Of a stretch of DNA of 28,020 bases, positions 7,269 through 14,964 are shown piece by piece (the stretch's first letter is position 1; each line of letters begins with the position of its first letter). Source of the stretch: CAZWRV01 sp964636325 (GTDB taxonomy: Bacteria > Verrucomicrobiota > Lentisphaeria > Victivallales > GWF2-50-93); contig CAZWRV010000088.1 in NCBI GenBank assembly GCA_964636325.1, forward strand, positions 1 to 28,020, written 5' to 3'. The notes below the pieces were generated by a model. That model searched no databases, was not told the origin of the DNA, and was given only the letters and a program-made list of their open reading frames with translations. Both the position numbers and the translations under genes were made by a program.

Positions 7269-10200
7269 ATGAAGAGGATATTTCTGTCTTGCGCTCTGGC
7301 CGTCTCGTCCTGCATGTCGTTTGCCGCCGGCCAGATGGACGGAGGCAAGTACCACAAACTGACCATGGAATACGAGACGCCGCATCTGGAATGGGCCGGG
7401 AAGCTGGGCGGTGGCCCAGTGAAGGCGCTTTTCGTGGTCAACCTCGACAACGCCCGGCTCGTGGTTGAGACTGCGCAGAGGATGCAGCTGGACTTCGACG
7501 TGGTGACGACGGCCCTGCGTTTCCCGAGACTGGGGATAACCGAGGACGACGACGGCTATTCCGGGAAGATATACGGCGGGACGAGCTACAGCTCCAAGTG
7601 CGAGGAGCTGATCGGCAAGCTGGACGCCCGCTACGACGTGATAGTGGTCGTGTTCAACGATCTGAACCAGATGCCGGCGCGCGCGAAGCTCAAGATGCTG
7701 TCGCAGGTGAAGCAGGGCTCCGGGCTTGTCTTCTGCCAGGCCAAGGGGCTGGAGCCCCTCAAGAATATATTTTCCGAACCGGACAAGGCGGGCGCGGAGG
7801 CGATATTTTCGCTCGCCCAGTTCCCCCCGGCCAAAAAGGGCGGCTTCGAGCTGAAGACATACAAATACGGTCAAGGCAGGATTGCAAGCACAAGTTCGAT
7901 GATAAAGGTCCCATACTACTACACTTCGCCGCGCTGGTGGGCGGAATTTGAGAACGGCGAGACGCTTTTCATCAGGACTCTTCTGTGGGCGGCGGGGCGC
8001 GAACCCGGAATAACGGTCAAGGTTCCCGAAATCGCAGGTTCGAAGCCCCTCCAGCAGTCCGCGGGGAAGCTCTCGGTGGAGATCGACTCCAAGAACTCAG
8101 GCCGCCTGGATTTCAGGCTGAGGGACGAGTTCAATTGGATTCTCAAGACGTATCAGGTCGTATTCAAGGGGGCCGAGAAGTCCGCCATCGATCTCCCGCC
8201 GCTGGGGACGGGAACTTATTACCTTGATGTGATCGCCTCCGACGACGATGGGGTGGACAATATCGGATTCCTCTCGTTCGATGTTGATTCCGGCGTCAGG
8301 GCGGAGCTTCTGGCGGAGGACGACGCGGTGAAGGACTTCGATCCGATCAGGGCGACTCTCAAGCTTAGCAAGGCCGTGGCCGGAGCCCGTGCGGTTGTCT
8401 CGCTGGCCGATTCCCCTTACGCGCGGGTGTGGTTCCGCAAGGAGATAGAGCTCGGGGAGCGGCAGGAGATTCCGATAGAGGTCAGGGATTATTACATGCC
8501 TACTTTGGCGGCGTTCCTGCAGGTCGAGGTGAAGCAGGGCGGAACTCCGCTGGCATTCGCGGACAAAACCTTCTTCTTACCGATATACAACCAGAAGCCT
8601 CCGACATACTGCGATTTCTACTGGGAATACAATCCCGGCGCCTCGGACCGCCTGCGTTCCATGGCGGAAGGCGATCTCATGGGCTATACCGGCAACTTCT
8701 GCAGGATTGACGGAGACCGCCCCGGCGTGCAGTCGCACATGCTGCTCAACAAGCTGCTAGGCGCGAACATCACCGCCATAGGGCTGGAAAAGAGCAAGAC
8801 CGCCGACGAGTTCACTTATCCCGCGGGCCCGCTCAAGAACATGTCCGACGAAGACAACGCCGTCCTCGCCGCGATGGGCGGGCGCTATTCCCCCGGGAAT
8901 CCCAACGCGGACGAGGCGGACCGCATCCTGACCCGTTCGTGCATAAGAAACAAGCGCCTCGACAAATATCCGCTTGCCTTCTACCAGATGGGCAATGAAG
9001 TGAGCGTGAGCTACGACGGCGGCTTCGGCGCCGAGGACGCCAAGGCGTTCGCCGAGATGCTCAAGGAGAGATATGGCGCCGTGGAGAAGCTCAATGCGGA
9101 GTGGGGAAGGGAGTATAAGAGCTTCGAAGATGTTCCCAACATGCATCTGGAGGAGGCGAGGACGAAAGGGCTCTATCCCGAATACATGGCGCACCGGCGC
9201 TATGTCGACGGCATTGTGACCCGGCGATTCGCCGTGGTCTGCGCCGAGACCAGGAAGGCGGATCCGTTCGCCCGCATCGGATGCGACGGGGTATGGTCCC
9301 TCAGCAATTCCGGATTCAACATGGAGGACGTGCTGAACAATCCTGAAATCGGCTACTGGGAGCACTACAGCCGTCTTCCCCGCGCCGAGATCATGCGCAG
9401 CATCCGCCCGGAAATGTTCCGCGGATTCATATGGGGCTGGATAATGTCCAACGAGAGCATGCCGGAGGCTCCGTGGTTCAACCTGCTCACCGGATGCGGC
9501 AAGCATGCGGACTGGTTCATCTCCGGATGCGGAGGGAGCCAGCAGCTGGCGCCCGACTACCGTCCCTGGCGCCCGCAGATGGTGGTCGAGCTCGAGAAGC
9601 TGCGCACGGGAATCGCGCAGCTCCTGAACACGGTCCCCCTGAGGTTCGACGGAGCCGCGATATGGGAGAGCTACAACTCGAACGTAGCCGGCCTGCTCGG
9701 CGATCCGTGCATGCCCTCCTCGAACGACACTGTCATGCCCCTCATCTCCTTGTGCTACCAGAACGGAATCAATTTCGACTTCATAACGAGGCACACCATT
9801 TCCGACAGGCTGAAAAAATACAGGCTGATGTTCCTTCCCTGCTCGGTCAGCGTGAGCATTGAGGAGGAGAAGGCGATGCGGGAGTTTGTGGAGGACGGGG
9901 GAATTATCGTCGCCGACATAAATCCTGGAATCATGAACGACTCGTTCCGCTTTCTCCCCGAGAACCGCCTGTCCGACCTGTTCGGGAAATTCGACGGCAA
10001 GATCAAGCCGGAATCGGCGCCGCTGAAGATATCCGCCGAGCTGAACGGAAAGCTTCTCGCCTACGAATGCGCCGCGGCAAACACTGTCCTCGGCCTGGCG
10101 CCGTTCGCAGTGCGCAAGATTGGAAAAGGCCAGGCCGTCCTGCTCAACTTCACATTCGCGTCGGCAAGGGACAGCGGCAATTCCGCCGCCTTCGACAAGT

Positions 10201-10874
10201 TCATGCTTGACATGATGTCCGCATGCGGGGTTTCGCCTTCCGTCCGCCTTGAAGGGCTTCCGCCCGAAAGCATTGTCCGTGTGCGCCAGGGGGAAGGTTT
10301 CGAACTGGTCGGCGTGACCAACCGCCGGATGGCGTCGGCCGGGGAAAACGGAAAGGAAAATGTCTTACTCAAGTTTCCGGAGAACGGCTACATATACGAA
10401 GTGTGGCAGGGCGAGGACGATCCGGCCAGGATGGTGGATTTCAATTCGACATTTGACGAGATGCGGAAAGCCGTCGACAGCCTATGTGAAATGAAGGGCA
10501 GGGTGGTGAAGGGCGGCAGCGTATCCTTCAAGCTGTCGCCTCCGTTCAGGCTCTACAGCTTCTTCAAGGATGAGCAGCAGGCTCCGCCGATGAAGCTTTC
10601 CGGCGGCACTGCCGTCCCCGGAAGACCGCTCGAACTCGACCTGAGCCCCTTCCCGCCGGGGCGAGTCCTCTGCCTGCAGATACGCGACAAGGACGGCAGG
10701 CTCGTCAACCCGCGCTGCGAGGCTGTCACAAGGGAAGTGTTCGAAGTCGCTCCCGGGCGGCCGAAACATCTCATATATTTCCCGTTCAACGCGCCGAAAG
10801 GCGAATACGGCCTGACGCTTAGGGACGTTGCCACAGGCCTGTCAAGCATGGCAAAGGTGAAACTGGAGGAGTAG
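7269..10874 (+). CDS. Secreted GH42-like (beta-galactosidase family) glycosidase, large multidomain
   Basis: The product has 1201 aa. ATG 7269 has CGGAGG upstream and a signal peptide (MKRIFLSCALAVSSCMSFAAG), so the longer frame from 7125 is rejected. Residues about 45-260 look like a GATase-like alpha/beta domain, and about 275-440 like beta-sandwich material. A TIM barrel (about 445-800) follows with the GH42 features QMGNEVS (Glu577 as putative acid/base) and, 30 residues on, EKLNAEWG. A candidate nucleophile lies in NESMPEAPW (Glu729 or Glu733). Residues about 830-960 resemble the GH42 middle (GATase-like) domain, with LMFLPCSVSVSIEEE then GGIIVADINPG. Known GH42 enzymes are usually 650-700 aa, so this is a much enlarged, extracytoplasmic relative. 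The substrate is probably a beta-galactoside or a related glycan, but is not certain. Confidence 0.75.
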   Translation: MKRIFLSCALAVSSCMSFAAGQMDGGKYHKLTMEYETPHLEWAGKLGGGPVKALFVVNLDNARLVVETAQRMQLDFDVVTTALRFPRLGITEDDDGYSGKIYGGTSYSSKCEELIGKLDARYDVIVVVFNDLNQMPARAKLKMLSQVKQGSGLVFCQAKGLEPLKNIFSEPDKAGAEAIFSLAQFPPAKKGGFELKTYKYGQGRIASTSSMIKVPYYYTSPRWWAEFENGETLFIRTLLWAAGREPGITVKVPEIAGSKPLQQSAGKLSVEIDSKNSGRLDFRLRDEFNWILKTYQVVFKGAEKSAIDLPPLGTGTYYLDVIASDDDGVDNIGFLSFDVDSGVRAELLAEDDAVKDFDPIRATLKLSKAVAGARAVVSLADSPYARVWFRKEIELGERQEIPIEVRDYYMPTLAAFLQVEVKQGGTPLAFADKTFFLPIYNQKPPTYCDFYWEYNPGASDRLRSMAEGDLMGYTGNFCRIDGDRPGVQSHMLLNKLLGANITAIGLEKSKTADEFTYPAGPLKNMSDEDNAVLAAMGGRYSPGNPNADEADRILTRSCIRNKRLDKYPLAFYQMGNEVSVSYDGGFGAEDAKAFAEMLKERYGAVEKLNAEWGREYKSFEDVPNMHLEEARTKGLYPEYMAHRRYVDGIVTRRFAVVCAETRKADPFARIGCDGVWSLSNSGFNMEDVLNNPEIGYWEHYSRLPRAEIMRSIRPEMFRGFIWGWIMSNESMPEAPWFNLLTGCGKHADWFISGCGGSQQLAPDYRPWRPQMVVELEKLRTGIAQLLNTVPLRFDGAAIWESYNSNVAGLLGDPCMPSSNDTVMPLISLCYQNGINFDFITRHTISDRLKKYRLMFLPCSVSVSIEEEKAMREFVEDGGIIVADINPGIMNDSFRFLPENRLSDLFGKFDGKIKPESAPLKISAELNGKLLAYECAAANTVLGLAPFAVRKIGKGQAVLLNFTFASARDSGNSAAFDKFMLDMMSACGVSPSVRLEGLPPESIVRVRQGEGFELVGVTNRRMASAGENGKENVLLKFPENGYIYEVWQGEDDPARMVDFNSTFDEMRKAVDSLCEMKGRVVKGGSVSFKLSPPFRLYSFFKDEQQAPPMKLSGGTAVPGRPLELDLSPFPPGRVLCLQIRDKDGRLVNPRCEAVTREVFEVAPGRPKHLIYFPFNAPKGEYGLTLRDVATGLSSMAKVKLEE

Positions 10875-11015
10875 CTTGCGCGCGCCGCGGGTGAAAAGCA
10901 AACACGGCATACGAGTACCGCCATGATTTGTTTTTCCGAGGCGCTTTGCGCTCGGGGTTCCTTCGGGGGAAATTCATTTGTCTATAATTTCCGTTCGGGA
11001 ATAAAGGTGCGACTT
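10875..11015 (+). promoter_or_regulatory. Intercistronic region with hairpin and TATAAT box
   Basis: A hairpin at 10936-10955 has 8 paired bases with one bulged G around a TTT loop. It is not followed by a T-run, so it is not a standard terminator. A perfect TATAAT lies at 10982-10987. The best -35 (TTCCTT, 10958-10963) is poor, so a supplementary promoter for the next gene is possible rather than shown. The Shine-Dalgarno AAAGGTG is at 11003-11009. Confidence 0.4.
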
Positions 11016-12104
11016 ATGCAAAAGGCATTCATCGCCGTATCCGCATTCCTCCTTGCGGCCGCCTTCGCGCATGGCGAGATTATAAAGGGCAAGGAGTCCG
11101 CCGCTCCGTCGGCATGGTTCAAGGACAAGACTTATCTGACGGAACTGTCCTGCAAGTTCGGCGAGTTCGCGGTCGGCTGCACTCTGAGCAGGCCCGACGG
11201 CGCCGACGCGAAGGAGCTCTGGCGATTCGGAAGCGACATCGGCAGGTTCACCGCTTCTTTCCTAAGCCTCTCTCCCGAGGGCGGCGGCAGGCTTCGCGAG
11301 CCCAGGAACGCATGGATGGCCGCAAAGGACGACGGAACCACTCTTGCTGAAATGGAAATTCCGGTCGTGAGAAATGGCAGGGAAGAAGGGAGCCTGAAGC
11401 TGAAGATGGCCGAATTGAAAAGCGTTCCCGGCTGGATATTCTTCAAGATTTACGGAAGCGGCGGCGTCGGGCTGACCTCCTTTTCGATAGCCGCCCGCCT
11501 TCCTCCGTCCAGCATGGCCATGGGCGGTACTTCGTCAACCCGACTTTTCATGGCCTGGCCCGGAGGATCGTGCGGTTCCGGCGAGATGCCCCCCTGGAAC
11601 GGGCGGAAGCCAGACTTCAATGCGCTGTCCTTCTTCGTGAGGGGGAAGGACGAAGGCATGAAGAGCGACTTCATCGTATTCAATCCGGATTCCGTTAAAT
11701 CCCTATCGCTACAGAGGTGGGACGGCGTGGCGATATTGCTCTTCGGCGTCAACGGCTCCAATGAACACGTCTTCGCGATCGGATGCAAGACTGGAGAGCC
11801 CGCGGAGGAGACCGCGGCTCCTGCATTCCTGGATGGTGGGAGCAAGAAGATAATAGAGGCGATGGGCAACTTAAGCTGGGCATCGCCGAATGCCAACAAG
11901 GCGAAGATCGACAAGCTCATATCCGAGATCGCCGGGCTTCTCAAGGACTACCCCGACCTGGAGGCGCAGGGGGAATTCGACAAGTTGGCGGAGGCCGCCA
12001 AGTCATTGAAGCCCGACGACATGCCGTCCGCGATAAGGCTGGAGGAGGATCTGAAAAAACTTGCGGAGGACATCGCAAACGGCGCGCTCAAGGAAGGGAA
12101 ATGA
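11016..12104 (+). CDS. Secreted protein of unknown function with helical C-terminal tail
   Basis: The product has 362 aa. ATG 11016 follows AAAGGTG and opens a signal peptide (MQKAFIAVSAFLLAAAFAHG, then EII); the longer frame from 10923 lacks these. I do not recognise the main domain (about 25-290). It is strand-rich with many Gly/Ser/Pro-bounded segments (FKIYGSGGVGLTSFSIAARL, VAILLFGVNGSNEHVFAIG) and looks like a beta-sandwich. Residues about 295-362 are charged and helical, with GEFDKLAEAAK at 319. This segment sits at nearly the same place and has the same motif as GEFDRMAEYM in the product of 6209-7252. It is the third gene of the plus-strand glycan operon. Carbohydrate binding is a guess from context. 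Confidence 0.7.
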   Translation: MQKAFIAVSAFLLAAAFAHGEIIKGKESAAPSAWFKDKTYLTELSCKFGEFAVGCTLSRPDGADAKELWRFGSDIGRFTASFLSLSPEGGGRLREPRNAWMAAKDDGTTLAEMEIPVVRNGREEGSLKLKMAELKSVPGWIFFKIYGSGGVGLTSFSIAARLPPSSMAMGGTSSTRLFMAWPGGSCGSGEMPPWNGRKPDFNALSFFVRGKDEGMKSDFIVFNPDSVKSLSLQRWDGVAILLFGVNGSNEHVFAIGCKTGEPAEETAAPAFLDGGSKKIIEAMGNLSWASPNANKAKIDKLISEIAGLLKDYPDLEAQGEFDKLAEAAKSLKPDDMPSAIRLEEDLKKLAEDIANGALKEGK

Positions 12105-12145
12105 GTATATAGCAGAAGAAGGAGGGTGATTCATGGAAAATTTAC

Positions 12146-12376
12146 ATGACCGCTTCTCGCGGAACAATTGCGAACATCGCAGTTTCGTCGTCATGCCGCG
12201 GCGAGGGGATCGGCAGGAAGCTCATAATGCATTCCCTCTCCCGCTTCAAAGAGCTTGGTCTGCACCATGCGAAGATAGAGACGCTGGCATGCAACGAGGC
12301 CGGGCAGCACCTTTACACTTCGATCGGCTTCCGCGAGGTCGCCCGGCAGATACATTACGCGATGCCGCTTCAGTAG
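12146..12376 (+). pseudogene. Truncated GNAT acetyltransferase remnant
   Basis: The 76 aa carry the C-terminal half of a GNAT domain. The core strand IANIAV is followed by the acetyl-CoA pyrophosphate loop CRGEGIGRKL, and then LACNEAGQHLYTSIGFRE, the usual N-x-A-x2-LYxxxGF motif. The N-terminal half (about 60-70 residues, alpha1-beta3) is missing. The only good Shine-Dalgarno (GGAGGG, 12120-12126) sets up ATG 12133 in another frame. In the GNAT frame an in-frame TAG sits at 12110-12112. The likeliest reading is a decayed gene that lost its 5' half and acquired a frame change near the new start. A functional mini-GNAT from ATG 12146 cannot be excluded. Confidence 0.65.
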
Positions 12377-12400
12377 GCGGCCATCTGCGAAATTCAAAAT

Positions 12401-12526
12401 ATTTACCAATAGTCCTATAATAGAATTGACACAACTCGACATGTAGCCGCCTCATTGCATGAGGCGCCCACGGCTCATAAAGCCGTGGCTACAAATGTCA
12501 ATCCAATTATGGCTTTATTAGTAAAT
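12401..12526. mobile_element. MITE/REPIN-like structured element abutting pheS
   Basis: The left arm 12401-12431 and the reverse complement of 12496-12526 match at about 24 of 31 positions by eye, ending in an exact ATTGACA/TGTCAAT pair. Inside, TGTAGCC (12442-12448) pairs with GGCTACA (12487-12493). Within that lie two hairpins: GCCTCAT/ATGAGGC with a TGC loop (12449-12465) and CCACGGCT/AGCCGTGG with a CATAA loop (12468-12488). The whole folds as a long stem capped by a three-way junction. There is no coding capacity. This is the architecture of a non-autonomous element or REPIN. The right end touches the pheS stop codon. Target-site duplications are not obvious. A bidirectional terminator role for the convergent genes is possible, but there is no T-run. 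Confidence 0.6.
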
Positions 12527-13551
12527 CAGAACTGGGAGAGGAAGCGGATGTCGTTCTCGTAGAGGAGTCGGATGTCGCTTATGCGGTAGCGTATCATGGC
12601 GATTCGTTCGATGCCCATCCCGAACGCGTAGCCGCTCCAGTCGTCGGGATTGTAGCCGACGTTGGCGAGGACGGCCGGGTTGACCATTCCGGCGCCTGCG
12701 ATCTCGAGCCATCCTGAGTTCTTGCATATGCGGCAGCCCTTCCCGCCGCACATGATGCACGAGAAGTCGCACTCCACGCTGGGCTCCGTGAACGGGAAGA
12801 AGTGCGGGCGCAGCCTGATGTCGACCTCGGGGCCCATCATCTCCTTTCCGAAGAAGAGCAGGACGCTCTTTAGGTCGGCCATGGAGACGTTGCGGTCTAC
12901 GTAGAGCCCTTCGATCTGGTTGAAGTTCATGCTGTGGGTGGCGTCCGGCGTGTCGCGGCGGAAGCACCTGCCTGGCGCGACGATGCGCACGGGAGGCCTG
13001 TGGCTCTCCATGTATCTTATCTGGACAGTGGAGGTCTGGGTTCTCAGGAGGCGGCCGTCCCCGAAGTAGAACGTGTCCTGGACGTCCCTGGACGGATGGT
13101 CTTCCGGGGTGTTCAGCGCGTCGAAGTTGTGGTGGACGGTCTCGATCTCAGGCCCTTCGGCGACTATGAATCCGAGCCTGCGGAAGATGTTCACGCAGTC
13201 GTCGACGACGATGGAGAGCGGGTGCTTGCGGCCGAGGGGGCGGCTCCTTCCCGGGAGGGTGACATCCAGTGCGGCGCCGTCTCCGGCGGAGGATTTCAAC
13301 GAGGATATCCGTTCCTGCGCCACGTCGAAGAGGCATTGGAACTCATTCCTCGCCTGGTTGAACGCTTTGCCGGCCGCGGGCTTCTCCTCCGGCGGGATGG
13401 ACTTCATCTCTCCGGAGATTCCGGCGAAGAAGCCGTTCCTGCCGAGGATGTCTATGCGGACAGCCTCAAGCTCGTCTGCGGTCTTCGCCGAGGCAAGAGC
13501 CTCGGCGGCGGACTTCATCTTGACGTTGATTTTTTCAATGAAAGAGGGCAT
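12526..13551 (-). CDS. pheS: Phenylalanyl-tRNA synthetase alpha subunit
   Basis: The product has 341 aa, full length for PheS. It charges tRNA-Phe as half of the alpha2beta2 enzyme. The N-terminal coiled-coil arm covers about residues 1-80. Class II motif 2 is seen in APGRCFRRDTPDATHSMNFNQIEG and motif 3 in GMGIERIAMIRY. The insert FTEPSVECDFSCIMCGGKGC carries Cys265, 268, 273 and 276, a common possible zinc knuckle in bacterial PheS. The C-terminus NDIRFLSQF is complete. It is the last gene of the thrS-infC-rpmI-rplT-pheS series, 139 nt after rplT, with no clear Shine-Dalgarno before ATG 13551. The usual partner pheT does not follow; the structured element at 12401-12526 starts at the stop codon. 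Confidence 0.95.
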   Translation of the reverse strand: MPSFIEKINVKMKSAAEALASAKTADELEAVRIDILGRNGFFAGISGEMKSIPPEEKPAAGKAFNQARNEFQCLFDVAQERISSLKSSAGDGAALDVTLPGRSRPLGRKHPLSIVVDDCVNIFRRLGFIVAEGPEIETVHHNFDALNTPEDHPSRDVQDTFYFGDGRLLRTQTSTVQIRYMESHRPPVRIVAPGRCFRRDTPDATHSMNFNQIEGLYVDRNVSMADLKSVLLFFGKEMMGPEVDIRLRPHFFPFTEPSVECDFSCIMCGGKGCRICKNSGWLEIAGAGMVNPAVLANVGYNPDDWSGYAFGMGIERIAMIRYRISDIRLLYENDIRFLSQF

Positions 13552-13690
13552 AGATTAATGATAAGAGAAGAAGTTATGACCGTATTGACCTGATTGTCAT
13601 GGGCGACAGGCTTGGCACCGAGAAACATTCCCCGGTGCTTCTGCGCCTGCGGCCCATGCTGGCGCCGCCGTTGCGGGCGGGACAAAGCTG
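13552..13690 (-). other. rplT-pheS spacer with weak hairpin
   Basis: The spacer is 139 nt with GC-rich tracts near 13640-13680. GCACCG at 13615-13620 pairs with CGGTGC at 13633-13638 around a 12-nt loop. No T-run follows on the minus strand, so I do not call a terminator. An attenuator or a separate pheS promoter is possible, but nothing in it is diagnostic. Confidence 0.3.
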
Positions 13691-14038
13691 CTAGGCTTTC
13701 GCCTTTTCGACGAGGGCCTTGAAGGACTCGGCATCCTTGACGGCCAGGTCGGCCAGCGATTTCCGGTCTATTGCGATCTTCGCCTTCTTGAGCCCGTTGA
13801 TCAGCTTGCTGTAGGTGAAGCCGAGCTCGCGGCATGCGGCGTTGATGCGGACGGTCCACAGCCTCCGGTACTGGCGCTTCTTCTGCTTCCTGCCGACGAA
13901 CGCATACGAGTTCGCCTTGTCCACTGCGTCGTATGCCGTGCGGATGCGCAGCTTGGTGGCGCCGTAGAAGCCCTTGGCCCTTTTCAAGACCTTTTTCCTG
14001 CGCTTGCGCGAGGGAACCGAATAAGTTACACGTGACAT
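13691..14038 (-). CDS. rplT: 50S ribosomal protein L20
   Basis: The product has 115 aa, the normal length for L20. Start ATG 14038 follows AGGAG with a 7-nt spacer. The basic N-terminal arm (SVPSRKRRKKVLKRAKGFYG) and the globular part RQYRRLWTVRINAACRELGFTYSKLINGLKKA are typical. L20 binds 23S rRNA early in 50S assembly. In several bacteria it also represses its own operon by binding the rpmI-rplT leader; that is family knowledge and is not shown here. It lies 91 nt after rpmI, and that gap contains an imperfect GGATTGC/GCAATTCC hairpin. Confidence 0.97.
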   Translation of the reverse strand: MSRVTYSVPSRKRRKKVLKRAKGFYGATKLRIRTAYDAVDKANSYAFVGRKQKKRQYRRLWTVRINAACRELGFTYSKLINGLKKAKIAIDRKSLADLAVKDAESFKALVEKAKA

Positions 14039-14129
14039 GATTAATCTCCTGTTTAATTTTAAAGTTCGTCAGGACGGCGGATACAGGAAGGAATTGCTCC
14101 TGCAATCCTGTCCGGGCACTTGTGGCGGA

Positions 14130-14336
14130 TTATTTTTTCAAGCCGTAGGGGAGGGCGGCCCTGACCCTGCTCATTTCGGTTCCACCGACGACGCTGTCGC
14201 GGCCGAGTGTGCGTTTGCGCTTGGACTTCTTACCGGTCATGAGGTGGCGGCGTCCGGCCTTGAAATGGACGAACTTGCCGGTTCCTGTCTGCTTGAGCCT
14301 CTTGGAGGCGCACTTTCTTGTCTTCATCTTGGGCAT
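14130..14336 (-). CDS. rpmI: 50S ribosomal protein L35
   Basis: The product is 68 aa from ATG 14336, which follows AAGGAG. The start MPKMKTRKCASKRLKQTGTG is the L35 signature. The longer open frame beginning at 14444 would add 36 residues not found in the family, so it is rejected. The body is highly basic (HLMTGKKSKRKRTL), as expected for an rRNA-binding small protein. It sits between infC (104-nt gap) and rplT in the conserved translation operon. Confidence 0.95.
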   Translation of the reverse strand: MPKMKTRKCASKRLKQTGTGKFVHFKAGRRHLMTGKKSKRKRTLGRDSVVGGTEMSRVRAALPYGLKK

Positions 14337-14440
14337 CGTTGTTCTCCTTAAAGTTAAAGGGTTGGATGTGATACTGGGGAGGCCGATGCCAGCCTTCCCC
14401 AGCATTTGCCCGGTCCGGTTCCGCAGCCTTGCGGCCCGGA

Positions 14441-14950
14441 TCACTTGGGCGTGAAGTTCAGTATGATGCTCCTTCCGATCATCCTCGGATGCGAGTCCGG
14501 ATCGCCGAACTCGGCAAGGTCCTTGATGACCCTGTTCATTATCTCGAAGCCGATCTCCTTGTGGGACATTTCGCGTCCTCTGAACATCATGCTGGTCTTT
14601 AGCTTATGTTCCTTCTTGAGGAATTCAACCGCATGGTTGATCTTTATCATGTAATCGTGCTGGTCGATCGTAGGAGTGAACTTGATTTCCTTGAGCTTCT
14701 GGGAATGCTGGTGCTTCTTCTGATCCTTCTCCTTCTTCCTCTGCTCGTATATGAACTTGCCGAAGTTCATGATCTTGCAGACCGGCGGAGATGCGTTGTC
14801 GGCGACTAGCACCAAGTCGAGCTCGCTTGCCCGGGCGAGCGAAATCCCCTTGTCGAAGGGGACAATCCCGATCTGTTCTCCATCTTTTCCGATGAGACGG
14901 ATCTCCTTCCCCGAAAGGAAGCGGTCGTTTGGGTTCAGGATTCTAGCTAT
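14441..14950 (-). CDS. infC: Translation initiation factor IF-3, probable AUA start codon
   Basis: The product is 169 aa if translation begins at ATA 14950-14948. It opens (M)ARILNPNDRFLSGKEIRLIG, as expected for the IF-3 N-terminal domain. It continues through ASPPVCKIMNFGKFIYEQ to the C-terminal domain (KEIKFTPTIDQHDY, SMMFRGREMSHKEIG). A TAG stop at 14965-14963 precedes in frame. Between it and the conserved core there is no ATG, GTG or TTG: only ATA, ATC (14941-14939) and CTG (14938-14936). ATA lies exactly 8 nt after a perfect AGGAGG. IF-3 monitors start codons on the 30S subunit, and E. coli infC uses AUU for autoregulation, so AUA here probably serves the same feedback. An in-frame TTG at 14815 would cut away the N-domain. 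Confidence 0.92.
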   Translation of the reverse strand: MARILNPNDRFLSGKEIRLIGKDGEQIGIVPFDKGISLARASELDLVLVADNASPPVCKIMNFGKFIYEQRKKEKDQKKHQHSQKLKEIKFTPTIDQHDYMIKINHAVEFLKKEHKLKTSMMFRGREMSHKEIGFEIMNRVIKDLAEFGDPDSHPRMIGRSIILNFTPK

Positions 14951-14958
14951 GGCGGCGC

Positions 14959-14964
14959 CCTCCT
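14959..14964 (-). promoter_or_regulatory. Perfect Shine-Dalgarno fixing the infC start at AUA
   Basis: AGGAGG (minus strand) is followed by 8 nt and then AUA at 14950-14948. The stop codon TAG overlaps its 5' side, so no upstream start is possible. The next candidate, AUC, is 17 nt from the site and CUG is 20 nt, both poorer spacings. Confidence 0.75.

Noticed and set aside
8757..9794. 345-codon minus-strand frame
   Set aside because: Antisense shadow of the GH42-like gene; no ribosome binding site and no family features.
10936..10955. Rho-independent terminator after the GH42-like gene
   Set aside because: The hairpin is real, but no T-run follows on the plus strand, and the minus-strand reading is followed by an A-run.
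12401..12526. tRNA or tmRNA-like gene
   Set aside because: The fold has three helices, but no T-loop GTTCGA-type sequence, no anticodon arm geometry and no CCA-adjacent acceptor; the inverted terminal arms fit a mobile element better.
14337..14444. 36-residue extension of L35
   Set aside because: L35 begins MPKMKT at ATG 14336 with a good Shine-Dalgarno; the extension overlaps the infC 3' end.
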